Positions 1 through 9,208 of a DNA stretch of 40,695 bases are shown here, one piece after another (the stretch's first letter is position 1; each line of letters begins with the position of its first letter). The stretch covers positions 1 to 40,695 of the forward strand of contig CAIJMU010000165.1 of NCBI GenBank assembly GCA_903821875.1, written 5' to 3'. This stretch comes from an uncultured Spirochaetota bacterium (GTDB lineage Bacteria > Spirochaetota > Spirochaetia > Treponematales > Rectinemataceae). The notes beneath the pieces were generated by a model, which saw nothing but the letters and a program-made list of their open reading frames with translations, ran no database searches and was not told the DNA's origin. The translations under genes and the position numbers were made by a program.

Positions 1-80
1 AGAAGAAAGACAGGAATAGGCTGGGGAATCAAGGACTGCGTAACTTGACCGTGGCGACGAATCTCTTCCCTGCCCTCAGG

Positions 81-731
81 TCACTCCAAAAAACCCAGAA
101 TTTCCTCAGGCCTGTTCACCAGGACGGCCGCCCCCGCTGCCTCGAGTTCCGCCCGCTCGCGGTAGCCCCAGGTGACACCGATGCTCAGCATCCCCGCAGC
201 CCTCCCCGTTGCGATGTCCACTCCCGAGTCCCCGACAAAGGCACAGGAAGCAGGCTCGACGCCGAGGCGGCGAGCAATGTCGAGGGCGGAGGCGGGGTCA
301 GGCTTCTTGGGGAAATCTGTACGCTCGCCCCGGGCCTCGGCAAAGGTCCCCTCAGGGAAGAGGGCACCAAGGATCCGGAGGACAAAGGCGTCGGGCTTGT
401 TGGAAAGTACGGCTACAGCGATGCCGCGCGCGCAGAGGCCTTCGAGGAGGGGCTGAACTCCTGGGTAGGGGCGGGTTTTCTCGATGCAGCGGCGGTCATA
501 GTCGGCATTGGCAGCGGCGAGCATGCGGGTTTCAAGCTCGGTTCCGTGCAGGCTTTCGGGGATGGCGCGGCGCACGAGATTGGCCATGCCCTGGCCTATC
601 ATCAGGCGTATCTCATCTCTTTCGCGCAGGGGAAGATCCTCGCGGGCAAGAACCGTATTGATGGAAGTGACGAGGTCGGCGAGGCTGTCCACGAGGGTGC
701 CGTCGAGGTCGAAGATCATTGCCTTGATCAT
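81..731 (-). CDS. gph: HAD-family phosphatase, probable phosphoglycolate phosphatase
   Basis: 216 residues, full length for the phosphoglycolate phosphatase/PpaX branch of the HAD superfamily. All HAD motifs are visible: motif I DLDGTLVDS (residues 8-16; nucleophile D8, acid/base D10), motif II serine in SNKPD (S110), motif III lysine in PKKPDP (K142/K143) and motif IV GDSGVD (D168, D172). Residues 17-85 form the helical cap expected of subfamily I. Family knowledge: cytosolic Mg-dependent hydrolysis of small phosphate esters, classically 2-phosphoglycolate formed during repair of oxidised DNA ends; PpaX-type pyrophosphatase is an alternative the sequence cannot exclude. The ATG at 731 is preceded by AGGAAGG at suitable spacing, so it looks like a downstream operon gene. 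It lies 27 bases after the small anchored protein and in line with tmk on the same strand. Confidence 0.85.
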   Translation of the reverse strand: MIKAMIFDLDGTLVDSLADLVTSINTVLAREDLPLRERDEIRLMIGQGMANLVRRAIPESLHGTELETRMLAAANADYDRRCIEKTRPYPGVQPLLEGLCARGIAVAVLSNKPDAFVLRILGALFPEGTFAEARGERTDFPKKPDPASALDIARRLGVEPASCAFVGDSGVDIATGRAAGMLSIGVTWGYRERAELEAAGAAVLVNRPEEILGFLE

Positions 732-758
732 TGTGCCTTCCTGGGGAATGGTTTCGCT

Positions 759-1367
759 TCAGTATCTGGCAGGATCCATCGCCATGAACTCGGCCCTGAC
801 CCTGTCCAGGCGCTTGAGCTCGCGCGCGATGGTCTTGCCGAAATCGAGGTCGCCTGACACGATGCGGGCTGATTCGTCAGCCCAAAAGGCGACGCCTTCG
901 ACCTCGACGTAGGGCATAGTCGCTGCCTTGGCAGCCAGTGCCTGGATTTCGGGCCAATAGGCGAGGGCAGCCTTGTAGGCTGCCTCGGCGATCTTGAGGC
1001 TTTCGAGGTTCTGGTCCTTCCAGGGCGCGTTGAAAAAATATGCGACGCGCTTGTCGTACTTGGAACCAAGGGCCAGATGGGCTTGGAGGAGCTTGAGGTC
1101 AAGGTGCATGTCCAGGAGGTAGCGGTAGCGTTCCCACTGTTTTTTGTCGTCGATCTTTGCCAGGGCATACAAAGGATTGCAGAATTCAGCCTTCCTGGCG
1201 CGCTCGAGCCATGCGATGTTCTCAATGATATCGTCGGGGTACTGGATGTAGTGCTCGTGCCAGAGCCGGTAATACTGCTCCTTGTAATAGACCGTCCACG
1301 CAGTGAGACCACTGGCCATGAAGGCTACGAGGCAGGCAAGGGCTAGCATCCTTTTTGGAGTCCGCAT
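759..1367 (-). CDS. Small membrane-anchored protein of unknown function
   Basis: 202 residues. I do not recognise a characterised family. Residues 1-6 are basic (MRTPKR) and 7-25 hydrophobic, ending in a Thr-Ala-Trp-Thr stretch, so it is either an uncleaved membrane anchor or a signal peptide; no lipobox cysteine is present. The remainder is soluble, rich in Tyr, Trp, Lys and Glu (for example around residues 27-42 and 75-95), predicted mostly helical, and probably sits in the periplasm. It lies between tmk (89 bases upstream) and gph (27 bases downstream) on the same strand. The start has no Shine-Dalgarno; instead GATAAT lies 6 bases before the ATG, which suggests its own leaderless promoter. 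Coding status is supported by codon use and position between two recognised co-oriented genes. Confidence 0.65.
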   Translation of the reverse strand: MRTPKRMLALACLVAFMASGLTAWTVYYKEQYYRLWHEHYIQYPDDIIENIAWLERARKAEFCNPLYALAKIDDKKQWERYRYLLDMHLDLKLLQAHLALGSKYDKRVAYFFNAPWKDQNLESLKIAEAAYKAALAYWPEIQALAAKAATMPYVEVEGVAFWADESARIVSGDLDFGKTIARELKRLDRVRAEFMAMDPARY

Positions 1368-1456
1368 TACCCGATTATCGGCAGGAGGGAGGGGTGACGA
1401 AAGTGCGCCGGTCGTCGGTATCCGCGAAACCTTCAGGCTGCCAGGCTGGTTTGCAC

Positions 1457-2116
1457 TTAGTGAGCCGGATTCCTCCCTGCGGCAAGCCCCGCCAATACCC
1501 CCTCGACCAGCGCGTCGATAACTCGGGATACCTCATCCAGGGGGGCCGAGGCATCGACATGCACAATGCGCATCCCGGAGTCGGCAAAGGCTGCGAGTAC
1601 CTCGATGTAGGCGCTTCGAACGCGCTCGAGGGCGGCGTGCGTTTCGTAGATGTCACGGCCGGGTCTCCTCGCGACCCTCGTCATTGCGACCTCCACACCG
1701 AGGTCGAAGTACACAAGGAGGCCAGGAAGGGGGAAGGCTGCGTTCAGCCCGGCGGGCAGTTCAAGGCCGCAGTCCATTCCCTGATAGGCAAGGCTCGAGA
1801 AGAGGTAGCGATCGAAGACGACAAGTTCTCCACGACCGAGGCGTTCCATGGCGCCGCCCTTTCCGTAGAGGTGCTCGTTGCGGTCTGCGGAAAAAAGCCG
1901 GGCAATGGTCGCGGGTTCCGCAGGCACCTCACCCGAAAGCACCTGCCTGAGAAAGGTGCCGGTAGGGAGATCAGTCGGCTCGAAGCTCGTCCAGTGAGGG
2001 ACGCCGAGCTTTTCGAGACGCGTTTCTATACGCTTCAGCTGTGTTGTCGTGCCGGTTCCGTCGATACCTTCAAGGACGATGAAACCGGGAATGATCTCTC
2101 GTTCGGGCGTAAACAT
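1457..2116 (-). CDS. tmk: Thymidylate kinase (dTMP kinase)
   Basis: 219 residues, usual length for bacterial Tmk. It phosphorylates dTMP to dTDP in the cytosol for DNA synthesis. Visible motifs: P-loop region EGIDGTGTTTQ (residues 16-26), the dTMP-binding FDRY motif (101-104), SSLAYQG (107-113) and an arginine-rich LID (R147, R150, R151, R154) in the position where E. coli-type enzymes carry catalytic arginine. Oddity: the Walker A lysine of the usual GxxxxGK[ST] is replaced by threonine (T23, codon ACG), so the loop reads GTGTTT. All other family marks are intact, so this is probably a working variant rather than a pseudogene. The start at 2116 lacks a Shine-Dalgarno, while GATAGT lies 8 bases upstream, consistent with leaderless initiation. 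First gene of the minus-strand group tmk, anchored protein, gph. Confidence 0.9.
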   Translation of the reverse strand: MFTPEREIIPGFIVLEGIDGTGTTTQLKRIETRLEKLGVPHWTSFEPTDLPTGTFLRQVLSGEVPAEPATIARLFSADRNEHLYGKGGAMERLGRGELVVFDRYLFSSLAYQGMDCGLELPAGLNAAFPLPGLLVYFDLGVEVAMTRVARRPGRDIYETHAALERVRSAYIEVLAAFADSGMRIVHVDASAPLDEVSRVIDALVEGVLAGLAAGRNPAH

Positions 2117-2124
2117 GTCCGAAG

Positions 2125-2152
2125 ACTATCCGGGGCGGCACCGGCGCGGCAA
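2125..2152 (-). promoter_or_regulatory. Probable promoter of tmk
   Basis: On the minus strand, TTGCCG (2147-2152) and GATAGT (2125-2130) are separated by 16 bases, and the -10 box ends 8 bases before the tmk ATG. Predicted transcription would begin 1-2 bases before or at the start codon. Read by eye; not measured. Confidence 0.4.
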
Positions 2153-2193
2153 GCAGAAGGCTCCTGGAACGATGGCCCGCGAGGCGATGCAGA

Positions 2194-2223
2194 ATGACGG
2201 GAAGCTTCCTTCCGTGCTAGTCT
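2194..2223 (+). promoter_or_regulatory. Candidate promoter of tamB
   Basis: ATGACG (2194-2199) and TAGTCT (2218-2223) are 18 bases apart. The predicted start near 2230 leaves a leader of about 8 bases before the ATG at 2238. The -35 matches consensus at four of six positions and the -10 only in TAnnnT, so this is weak. Confidence 0.25.
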
Positions 2224-2237
2224 CCACGCCATCTCCC

Positions 2238-5200
2238 ATGCTGGCAACCGCCCGTCGGGTCCGTCCCGTCATCGCGGCCTCGGGGGCCGCCCTTCTTCTC
2301 GTCCTCGCAGGCCTCGTGGCCCTCCCCGCTGACCGTGAAATACGTCGGCGCATTGCTGCGTACACAATCGACCTCGGTGCCTCCTTCCTGAAACTGACCG
2401 GATACTCGATAGCCTACGAGAGCCTCTCCCCCTCTATCCTTGGAGGCTTGGGGCTCCGCCAGCTCAGGATCACCGATGCCGAGGGGCGCAGGGTCCTTGA
2501 AGCGCGTCGTGTTTCCCTCCGCTATGACCTGTGGGCGCTCATCCGCCATCGCGGAGACCCCTTCATAACCGGAATAGCCCTCGAGGGAGCCACAGCGTCC
2601 ATTGCCCGCTCCGATCTCGACAGGCTCCGGGTGCTTTTCGGCTCACGCGATGGGAGTGCCAGCCAATCGATAGTGCTTCCCAGGCTCGTTCTGGACGCCA
2701 AGGATCTCCAGCTCGAGCTCCCTGATCTCCTTGAGGGAGGGCTGGTCATCGACGCGAGGAAGATCGGCATCGACACGACGAAGGTGGAACCAGAGATCAG
2801 CCTGGCGGGAACGGCCTCGGCGCGGGTTCCAGGGCTAGGTCCACTCTCCTCGGTGCTGGTATTGGCCGGTTCCTTCTCACCGAAGCTCGATGCGGTCAGG
2901 CTCCGTGCGACCGCCAGCGCCACCGCTTCCTCCTTCACGCTCTCTACCCAGGACATCGATCTTGCCTTTGCCAAGGGGGTCATAGAGGTCAGGAAGGTCC
3001 GCGACTCGGCTCCGATCGACCTCTATGGGCGCTACGTCGTCGGGTCGCGCGATCTTTCGGTGAACCTGCGCTGTGTCGACTTCCGCCCCGAAACGCTCTT
3101 TGTCCCCGGGAAGGGTCTCGCCTTTATCGCGCCCTGGTTCCACGAATCCTGGACCGGCCTCCTGACGCTTGAGCTTCCTGGCATGAATACCTCCCTGCTC
3201 AGCTTCGATGGCGATCTCGAGGGCAGGATTCCTGATTCGGTGGATGGGGGGGACTGGAAGGTCCGTGTTTCTGCCCTCGGCACGCCGGAGGCCTTCACTG
3301 TCCGCAGCGCCCGCGCCGAGGGCAAGCTTGGTACCTTTGCCTTCTCAGGATCCCTCCGGAGGAAGGACCTCCTGGTGAAGGGCGAGTTCAGCGCTGATGC
3401 TCGTCCCCTCGGAGGCAGGCTGCCGATCGTCGGTGCAGTGATGATCGACGGCATGGCGGGCGATTATTCCGCAAGGAGCGCGAAGCTCTCGGTAGCGGGG
3501 GTGGTCTTCAGGGACCTGGCCCTGGGCCTGAAGATACGGGACGAGCTGTACACCGCATCCCTCGCCTTCCTCCTGCCCACCAAGGATGCTGACGTGGCAA
3601 TCCCGGCCGCGCCCGCTATCAACACAGCAGCGAGTCCAGAGGTCACCCTTGCCGGGGTTACCGCTGCCATGAAGGCTAAGGCAGCGCGGGACCATCGCTT
3701 TGAACTCGAGGGGAGCTGGTCGCGCAAGGCCGACGGCATCGTGGAGTGCGGAGCTTCCTGGGACCTTCTGGAACTGAGAGCCATCACCCCACTCCTCGGC
3801 TTTTTCATGGGCAAGGATCTCATAGACCGACTTTCGCCCTTTGAACTCGGGGGGGGCGTCCAGGTCCAGTCCGACCTGACCCATGTGTCCTGGAGCACGA
3901 CGAACCTCACCATCACGTCAGGTGACCTTCCCGGAGGCGCGGCCATCGTTTCTGCCTCGGGCAGGGACAGCGACATCACCATCCGCAAGGCCCAGATAGC
4001 CTGGAAGGACTACAAGACCGAGCTATCGGGCACACTGGCGATCCTGCCCAAGGGCGACGTGAGCTTCGAGACCTCCATCCTCTATTCGGGCATACCCTAC
4101 GCGCTCAAGGGTACCTGGAACGGGAGCATCCTCAAGGCGGCAGGCGACTACGGCCTCAACCTGACCGGCCGCTTCTACGACGGGAGCATCACCGCTTCCG
4201 TCAGCCTCGAGTCGATGCCTGTGCCCATCAAGGATCTGCCCCTAGCGCTGACCTGCGCCTTCGACATCCGCTTCAGGGACTCCTCAGACTGGAACCTCTC
4301 CGTGCAGCGGCTCGAAGTGCAGCCAAGTTCGCGCAACTTCGGAATGAGCCCCCCGGAGGTGACCCTGGCGGGGACCTTCGGTCCAGAGGGTGGCAGCATC
4401 TCGGCCGCGAGCGTCGCCGATGCCTTCTCGAAGGTGCAGGGCTCCGGTTCCCTCGTTCTGGCCAAGGGTGGAAGGGAGGGAGAGATCAAACTCCACCTTG
4501 CCGGTACCACGGCCGAAAGCTACGAACTCGATGCCAGTTACGCCGAGGGCCTGCTGAAGGCCAGACTCGACTGCACGTCCTCACCTCTGGTCCGGGTAGT
4601 AAAGGACCGCCTCTTCGGAGTCGTGGACGGCAGCCTGACCGTGTCAGGCGCCCTCGACCGGCTCGAGGGCACATGGCAGGCGACGCTGCGTTCGGGCAAA
4701 CTGGACGGCTCGCCCATCGTGATGAGCGTCAACGGAGCCTTCGCACCCGGGAACTTCGCCCTCAGCGAGGGCCATGTCCTCTGGCGCGGCTATGAGGTTA
4801 CGGGCCTCGCGACGGGTCTCGACCTCGACGGCGGGGCCGGTACCATGACCGGGCACTTCCACAGCAAGACTACGCTGTCGGGGATGGACTTCAACTTCGC
4901 CCTCGCCCTTGCGTCCAGGGCGTCCAGCACCCACGACTTCCTCGCAAAGCTCAGCGACTGCCGCTATGAAGGCCAGTTCACCGACTTTGTCTTCCAGGAC
5001 ATGAAGACAGCCAGTTGGCCTTTCTTCCTGGATATTTCATCCAAGGGCCTGTTCATAAAGGGAGGCTTGAAGAACGAGTTCGCGCTGAGCCTCCTGGCTG
5101 ACGGGAGCATCAGCGCGAAGACTACAAACCCCTTCGCTTTCACGGTCGACCTCAAGGGCAGGATACGGGGGCTGGACATCGATCTGGAAGCCAAGGGGCT

Positions 5201-6623
5201 CGGCATCGACATGAAGGTGCTCTCGAACCTCGTCGGCGGCTTGCCGGTGATCTTCGAGGGAGGCAGGCTCTCCGGCGATGTCCTTATCCGGGGTAACGGC
5301 AACGACCCGGATTTTTCCGGGGCGATGCGCCTGGACGACTGCAAGCTCTCGCTTCCGGGCTGGATCTCGGAGGTGGCCGGGCCGATCAGCGCTCCCATCG
5401 TCGCCGACGGCAAGCGACTCCTCCTGTCTGTCCCCTCGGTGCCCATCCACAACTCGAATTTCGCGCTGACCCTCGAACTCATCTTCGACCAGTGGGTACC
5501 CACCGACATCCGGATCGGCATGCGCAGCCTTGCCTCGACGATAGTACCAATTGAAACTAAAATACTCGGCGTGACGATAAAGGGCTTCGCGGTTCCGAAC
5601 CTCGACCTGCGGATCATGGGTTCGGTGCTCTCGGTCAAGGGCAAGCTCGAGCTCCGCAAGACCGACATCACGGTCACGCCCGAAACCCTCGCCGGTGGGG
5701 TGGAAGCCACCCAGGCACCTTCCTCCCTCCTGGACATCGACCTCGGCATCTCCTTCGCCAAGAGCGTTCGCGTGTTTTTTCCCGACCGGAACTACCCGAT
5801 CATCGCAGGCAATACCGAGCCCTCGAGCCATCTGAGCGTGCGCTACGACCAGGCCCGCGAGGACATGTCGGTGAAGGGCGAGGTCCTGATGCGCGGGGGC
5901 GAGGCCTTCTACATCCAGCGCAACTTCTTCCTGCGCTCGGCGAAACTCGTGTTCAACGAGAGCTCCAACAAGCCCTTTGACCCACTTGTGTCCATGCGCG
6001 CAGAACTCCGGGACAGTACCGCGGAGGGGCCGATCATCGTGACGCTCCGCGCTGACAGCGTCCCCGTGGCCAGTTTCAAGCCGAGGCTCACCTCGGTGCC
6101 GCCCAAGAGCGAGTCTGACATCGCCCTCCTCCTCGGTCAGAACCTCCTGGGCGTGGCGGATGGCGGCGATCTCAACCTCGCGAACATCGCGATCTCGGGG
6201 ATGGACTTCGTGCCCCAGCTCAATCTCACCAAGGCCTTCGAGGCGAGCGTACGCGAGGCCCTCAACCTCGATGTGTTCTACATCCATTCGCTCACGCTCC
6301 AGCGTCTCCTCTTCGCAGTGGCGAATCCCGGCTCGGGCGCGGCAGTGAAGGGACTCGGGGAGAACCTCAAGGATTACCTCGGCGACACGAGTGTCTTCGC
6401 CGGGAAATACCTCTCCGACTCGGTGTTCGCCCACGCCTCGGCCCGACTGACCTCGGAACCACTTGTTCCCCTCCAAATGTTCGGGGTAGGCTTGGATTCC
6501 GAGGTAGGCGTTGATTTCGAGACCCCGTTCGGGCTCCTTCAGTGGACCTTCCAGCCGAAACACCCTGAACAATTATTCATAGATGACCAGAGCTTCAACC
6601 TGACCTGGAAACTCTCCCTATGA
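2238..6623 (+). CDS. tamB: TamB-like translocation and assembly protein (AsmA/DUF490 family)
   Basis: 1461 residues from the chosen start. A short basic N-terminus (ARRVRP) is followed by one transmembrane segment (about 10-29), then a very long, repetitive beta-rich body, then a C-terminal TamB (DUF490) domain over roughly the last 330 residues. That domain includes the FYIQRNFFLR...LVFN segment near residue 1225 and the DIALLLGQNLLG motif near 1294, both typical of TamB. Known role: inner-membrane-anchored, periplasm-spanning hydrophobic groove working with BamA-family proteins in outer-membrane assembly and probably lipid transport. bamA follows after 18 bases, which supports that role. 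Start choice: the ATG at 2238 gives a compact signal-anchor. ATG at 2172 (1483 residues) has AGAAGG 11 bases upstream and is a real alternative. The frame stays open to 2049, overlapping tmk, but that part looks non-coding. Confidence 0.85.
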   Translation: MLATARRVRPVIAASGAALLLVLAGLVALPADREIRRRIAAYTIDLGASFLKLTGYSIAYESLSPSILGGLGLRQLRITDAEGRRVLEARRVSLRYDLWALIRHRGDPFITGIALEGATASIARSDLDRLRVLFGSRDGSASQSIVLPRLVLDAKDLQLELPDLLEGGLVIDARKIGIDTTKVEPEISLAGTASARVPGLGPLSSVLVLAGSFSPKLDAVRLRATASATASSFTLSTQDIDLAFAKGVIEVRKVRDSAPIDLYGRYVVGSRDLSVNLRCVDFRPETLFVPGKGLAFIAPWFHESWTGLLTLELPGMNTSLLSFDGDLEGRIPDSVDGGDWKVRVSALGTPEAFTVRSARAEGKLGTFAFSGSLRRKDLLVKGEFSADARPLGGRLPIVGAVMIDGMAGDYSARSAKLSVAGVVFRDLALGLKIRDELYTASLAFLLPTKDADVAIPAAPAINTAASPEVTLAGVTAAMKAKAARDHRFELEGSWSRKADGIVECGASWDLLELRAITPLLGFFMGKDLIDRLSPFELGGGVQVQSDLTHVSWSTTNLTITSGDLPGGAAIVSASGRDSDITIRKAQIAWKDYKTELSGTLAILPKGDVSFETSILYSGIPYALKGTWNGSILKAAGDYGLNLTGRFYDGSITASVSLESMPVPIKDLPLALTCAFDIRFRDSSDWNLSVQRLEVQPSSRNFGMSPPEVTLAGTFGPEGGSISAASVADAFSKVQGSGSLVLAKGGREGEIKLHLAGTTAESYELDASYAEGLLKARLDCTSSPLVRVVKDRLFGVVDGSLTVSGALDRLEGTWQATLRSGKLDGSPIVMSVNGAFAPGNFALSEGHVLWRGYEVTGLATGLDLDGGAGTMTGHFHSKTTLSGMDFNFALALASRASSTHDFLAKLSDCRYEGQFTDFVFQDMKTASWPFFLDISSKGLFIKGGLKNEFALSLLADGSISAKTTNPFAFTVDLKGRIRGLDIDLEAKGLGIDMKVLSNLVGGLPVIFEGGRLSGDVLIRGNGNDPDFSGAMRLDDCKLSLPGWISEVAGPISAPIVADGKRLLLSVPSVPIHNSNFALTLELIFDQWVPTDIRIGMRSLASTIVPIETKILGVTIKGFAVPNLDLRIMGSVLSVKGKLELRKTDITVTPETLAGGVEATQAPSSLLDIDLGISFAKSVRVFFPDRNYPIIAGNTEPSSHLSVRYDQAREDMSVKGEVLMRGGEAFYIQRNFFLRSAKLVFNESSNKPFDPLVSMRAELRDSTAEGPIIVTLRADSVPVASFKPRLTSVPPKSESDIALLLGQNLLGVADGGDLNLANIAISGMDFVPQLNLTKAFEASVREALNLDVFYIHSLTLQRLLFAVANPGSGAAVKGLGENLKDYLGDTSVFAGKYLSDSVFAHASARLTSEPLVPLQMFGVGLDSEVGVDFETPFGLLQWTFQPKHPEQLFIDDQSFNLTWKLSL

Positions 6624-6641
6624 GGAAGTGAGGAATATCAC

Positions 6642-9149
6642 ATGAAACGAACGATGCTGGCCTGCGCCCTCCTGCTGGCCACCTTCGCGCTGACGGCCGA
6701 GGACGAATGGTTCTGGGGAAAGCCCATCAGCGGGATACAGTGGCAGGGAGTCAATCACGCCGACCGGCGTGGCCTCGATTCGCTTGCCTCGACCTACATC
6801 GGGAAACCCTTCACGCAGGAGCTCTGGGCTGAGCTCCAGGGCCGTGTCTACGAACTCGACTGGTTCGACACCATCGATCCCGAGGCCTTTCCAGGCGATG
6901 CATCAAAGACCTCCGTCATCGTCAAGCTCATCGTCAAGGAAAAGCCCGCCATCGGCCACGTAAAGGTGCAGGGAAATTCCGGTCTCCACGCTACGGAAAT
7001 CCTCGACGCTGTGAAAACCAAGACCGGCGACATCTATGCCCCGCAGTCGGCCAAGCTCGACGAGCTCGCGGTGAAACGACTCTACCTCGAGAAGGGCTTC
7101 ACCGAGGCGACGGTGACTTCCACGGTGACCGAGCCCACCGAGGCCGGCGAAGTCGACCTGGTGTTCGTGGTGGCCGAGGGATCCAAGCTCGCGGTGCGGT
7201 CCATCAAGTTCTCGGGCAGCGCCGCCTTCGGCGACAAGACCCTCAAGGCAGCGATGGTCCTCAAGGAGGCGGGGCTTTTCCAGGACGGATCCTTCCAGGA
7301 GTCGAAGCTCGAGGAGGACCGCCAGAAGATCGTCGAACTCTACCGGAGCAAGGGTTACGTCGACGCAGCTGTCGCTGACGTGGTGCGGACCTACACCAAG
7401 GACCCCAAGGGTGGGAAGGGCCTCCTTGACCTGACCTTCGTCATCAGCGAGGGCAAGCCCTGGGTACTCGGGGGGATCGGCTTCGAGGGCAACCGCATCT
7501 TCAGCAGCGAAAAGCTCTCGGTCTTCATGCAGCAGAAACCGGGTGGGGCGGTCAATCTCCAGCGACTCCTGGCCGACAAGCAGCGGGTCGAGGACCTCTA
7601 CTATGAAAGCGGGTATATTTTCAATTCCATCGATCTTGTGGACAAGCGCGACGAGGAAAAGCTTGTCGTCAGCTACACCATCAGGATCACGGAGCGCGAC
7701 CGCGCCCACATCGAGAGCATCGCCTTTGCGGGCAACACCAAGAGCAAGGAGAGCGTGCTCTTCCGCGAGCTCCCGCTCAAGGTCGGCGACGTGTTCTCGA
7801 AAGCCAAGATCGTCGAGGGTCTCCGCAACCTCTACAACCTGCAGTATTTCTCTTCGGTAGTGCCCGACATGAAGCCAGGCAGTGCCGAGGGACTCATGGA
7901 CCTCGTGATAAACCTCGAGGAGCAGAGCACTGCGGACATAAACTTCGGCGTCACGCTTTCTGGACTCGGCGATCCCAATGCCTTCCCGGTCTCCGGCCTC
8001 ATCAAGTGGAGCGACCGCAACTTCCTCGGCAACGGCCAGACCTTCTCGATCGAACTCAACGCCGCGCCGGACGACCAGAGCCTCACCTTTTCCTTCCTCG
8101 ACAACTGGCTTCTCGACCGGAGACTGTCGGGCGGGATCGACCTTGCCTTGTCACACAAGACGACCACGACTCCCGCGGACACCGCCGCTCCGGTCTTCGC
8201 CGACGGCGTACCCGATCCTTACAATTCATACGAAGAGTACAAGGCTGCCAACTTCGTCGTGCCCGCAGCCTACCAGATGCCCTACGACAAGACTGCCCTC
8301 ACCCTCGGGCTCAACACCGGGTATGGATGGACAATGCCCGGGGGGAACTACGGTCTCGGGCTCGGCATGGCCAGCGGCCTTACCAACGTCGCCTACGACA
8401 GCGAGAAGTACCGGCCAGCCACGGCCAGCGTCAGGACCGAGCAGGGCCGGTGGGTCCTTGGCAACAAGGTCACAGGCAAGGTCTACATCAACAACCTCGA
8501 CTACTGGGTCAATCCTACCAAGGGCTTCTATTCGAGCCAGAAGCTGAGCTACGCCGGTTTCCTCGACTTCGAGCCCGAGCACTTTATCCGGTCAGACACG
8601 CGGCTCGACGCCTTCATGACCCTGTTCTCCTTTCCAGTCCTCGATTCCTGGAAGCTCAAGATGGTCGCAGGAGCCCATAGCGGTTTCCAGGCCCTCCTTG
8701 CCCAGCCAGGTCATTCAGAGGTGCTCGTCAACACCGAGAATGCGGTGCACATCGACGGGACCTTCTACGGAAGGGGCTGGCACAGCCTTTATTCCTACGA
8801 CGGGCTCCAGCTCTGGGAGAACTGGATCGAACTCAGGATGCCACTCGTGGAATCCATAGTCTGGCTGGACGGCTTCCTCGACGCAGCGGTACTCAACACA
8901 AGGCAGGGGCTCCTCCTGCCCTCGGGTAAGGCGAATGTCAACAGCTCGATAGACTCGACGACCAGGGACTTCACGGGCCTCGGTTTCAAGAACTTCGCAC
9001 TCTCGGCGGGCTTCGGCTTCCGCTTCACGGTTGCCCAGTTCCCCTTCCGCTTCTACTTCGCCAAGCGCGCCGTCTTTGACGGCAGCACGATCAGCTTTCC
9101 GAACTCGGCCCTTGATTTCGTGATCAGTATCAGTCAACCTCTCAATTGA
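6642..9149 (+). CDS. bamA: Outer-membrane protein assembly factor BamA
   Basis: 835 residues. Signal peptide residues 1-19 (cleavage after ALTA). Five POTRA domains can be followed from about 28 to 425, each with the alternating beta/helix pattern and GN or GNT turns (VQGNSG, FEGNRIF, FAGNTKS). A 16-stranded Omp85 barrel follows from about 430, with the conserved WSDRNFLGNGQ near its start and the loop-6 RG signature as GRGW (R711-W713). Known role: central outer-membrane insertase; homologue of T. pallidum Tp92/TP0326. The usual C-terminal aromatic residue of the barrel is absent: the protein ends SISQPLN. Clear Shine-Dalgarno AGGAA 6 bases before the ATG. Placed between tamB and ompH, the classical outer-membrane biogenesis arrangement, probably co-transcribed with both. 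Confidence 0.95.
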   Translation: MKRTMLACALLLATFALTAEDEWFWGKPISGIQWQGVNHADRRGLDSLASTYIGKPFTQELWAELQGRVYELDWFDTIDPEAFPGDASKTSVIVKLIVKEKPAIGHVKVQGNSGLHATEILDAVKTKTGDIYAPQSAKLDELAVKRLYLEKGFTEATVTSTVTEPTEAGEVDLVFVVAEGSKLAVRSIKFSGSAAFGDKTLKAAMVLKEAGLFQDGSFQESKLEEDRQKIVELYRSKGYVDAAVADVVRTYTKDPKGGKGLLDLTFVISEGKPWVLGGIGFEGNRIFSSEKLSVFMQQKPGGAVNLQRLLADKQRVEDLYYESGYIFNSIDLVDKRDEEKLVVSYTIRITERDRAHIESIAFAGNTKSKESVLFRELPLKVGDVFSKAKIVEGLRNLYNLQYFSSVVPDMKPGSAEGLMDLVINLEEQSTADINFGVTLSGLGDPNAFPVSGLIKWSDRNFLGNGQTFSIELNAAPDDQSLTFSFLDNWLLDRRLSGGIDLALSHKTTTTPADTAAPVFADGVPDPYNSYEEYKAANFVVPAAYQMPYDKTALTLGLNTGYGWTMPGGNYGLGLGMASGLTNVAYDSEKYRPATASVRTEQGRWVLGNKVTGKVYINNLDYWVNPTKGFYSSQKLSYAGFLDFEPEHFIRSDTRLDAFMTLFSFPVLDSWKLKMVAGAHSGFQALLAQPGHSEVLVNTENAVHIDGTFYGRGWHSLYSYDGLQLWENWIELRMPLVESIVWLDGFLDAAVLNTRQGLLLPSGKANVNSSIDSTTRDFTGLGFKNFALSAGFGFRFTVAQFPFRFYFAKRAVFDGSTISFPNSALDFVISISQPLN

Positions 9150-9164
9150 TCCAATGAGATCGGC

Positions 9165-9191
9165 GGACCGGGGCTATCGCAGTCCCGGTCC
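9165..9191 (+). other. Intergenic stem-loop between bamA and ompH
   Basis: GGACCGGG (9165-9172) and CCCGGTCC (9184-9191) form a perfect 8-bp stem with an 11-base loop. Only CTTTCC follows, so it is a poor intrinsic terminator. It may protect the upstream mRNA end or reduce read-through so that bamA and ompH are expressed in different amounts. Confidence 0.45.
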
Positions 9192-9208
9192 CTTTCCTGG
9201 GGGTACCA

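Noticed and set aside
1-80. Partial gene at the left edge
   Set aside because: No frame with coding character, and too short to judge; no clear terminator for gph is visible either.
2049-2171. Longer N-terminus of TamB overlapping tmk
   Set aside because: The added residues have no conserved or signal-like character; the membrane anchor begins properly only after the ATG at 2238.
1355-2197. 280-residue plus-strand frame over tmk
   Set aside because: Shadow of tmk, whose motifs on the minus strand are unambiguous.
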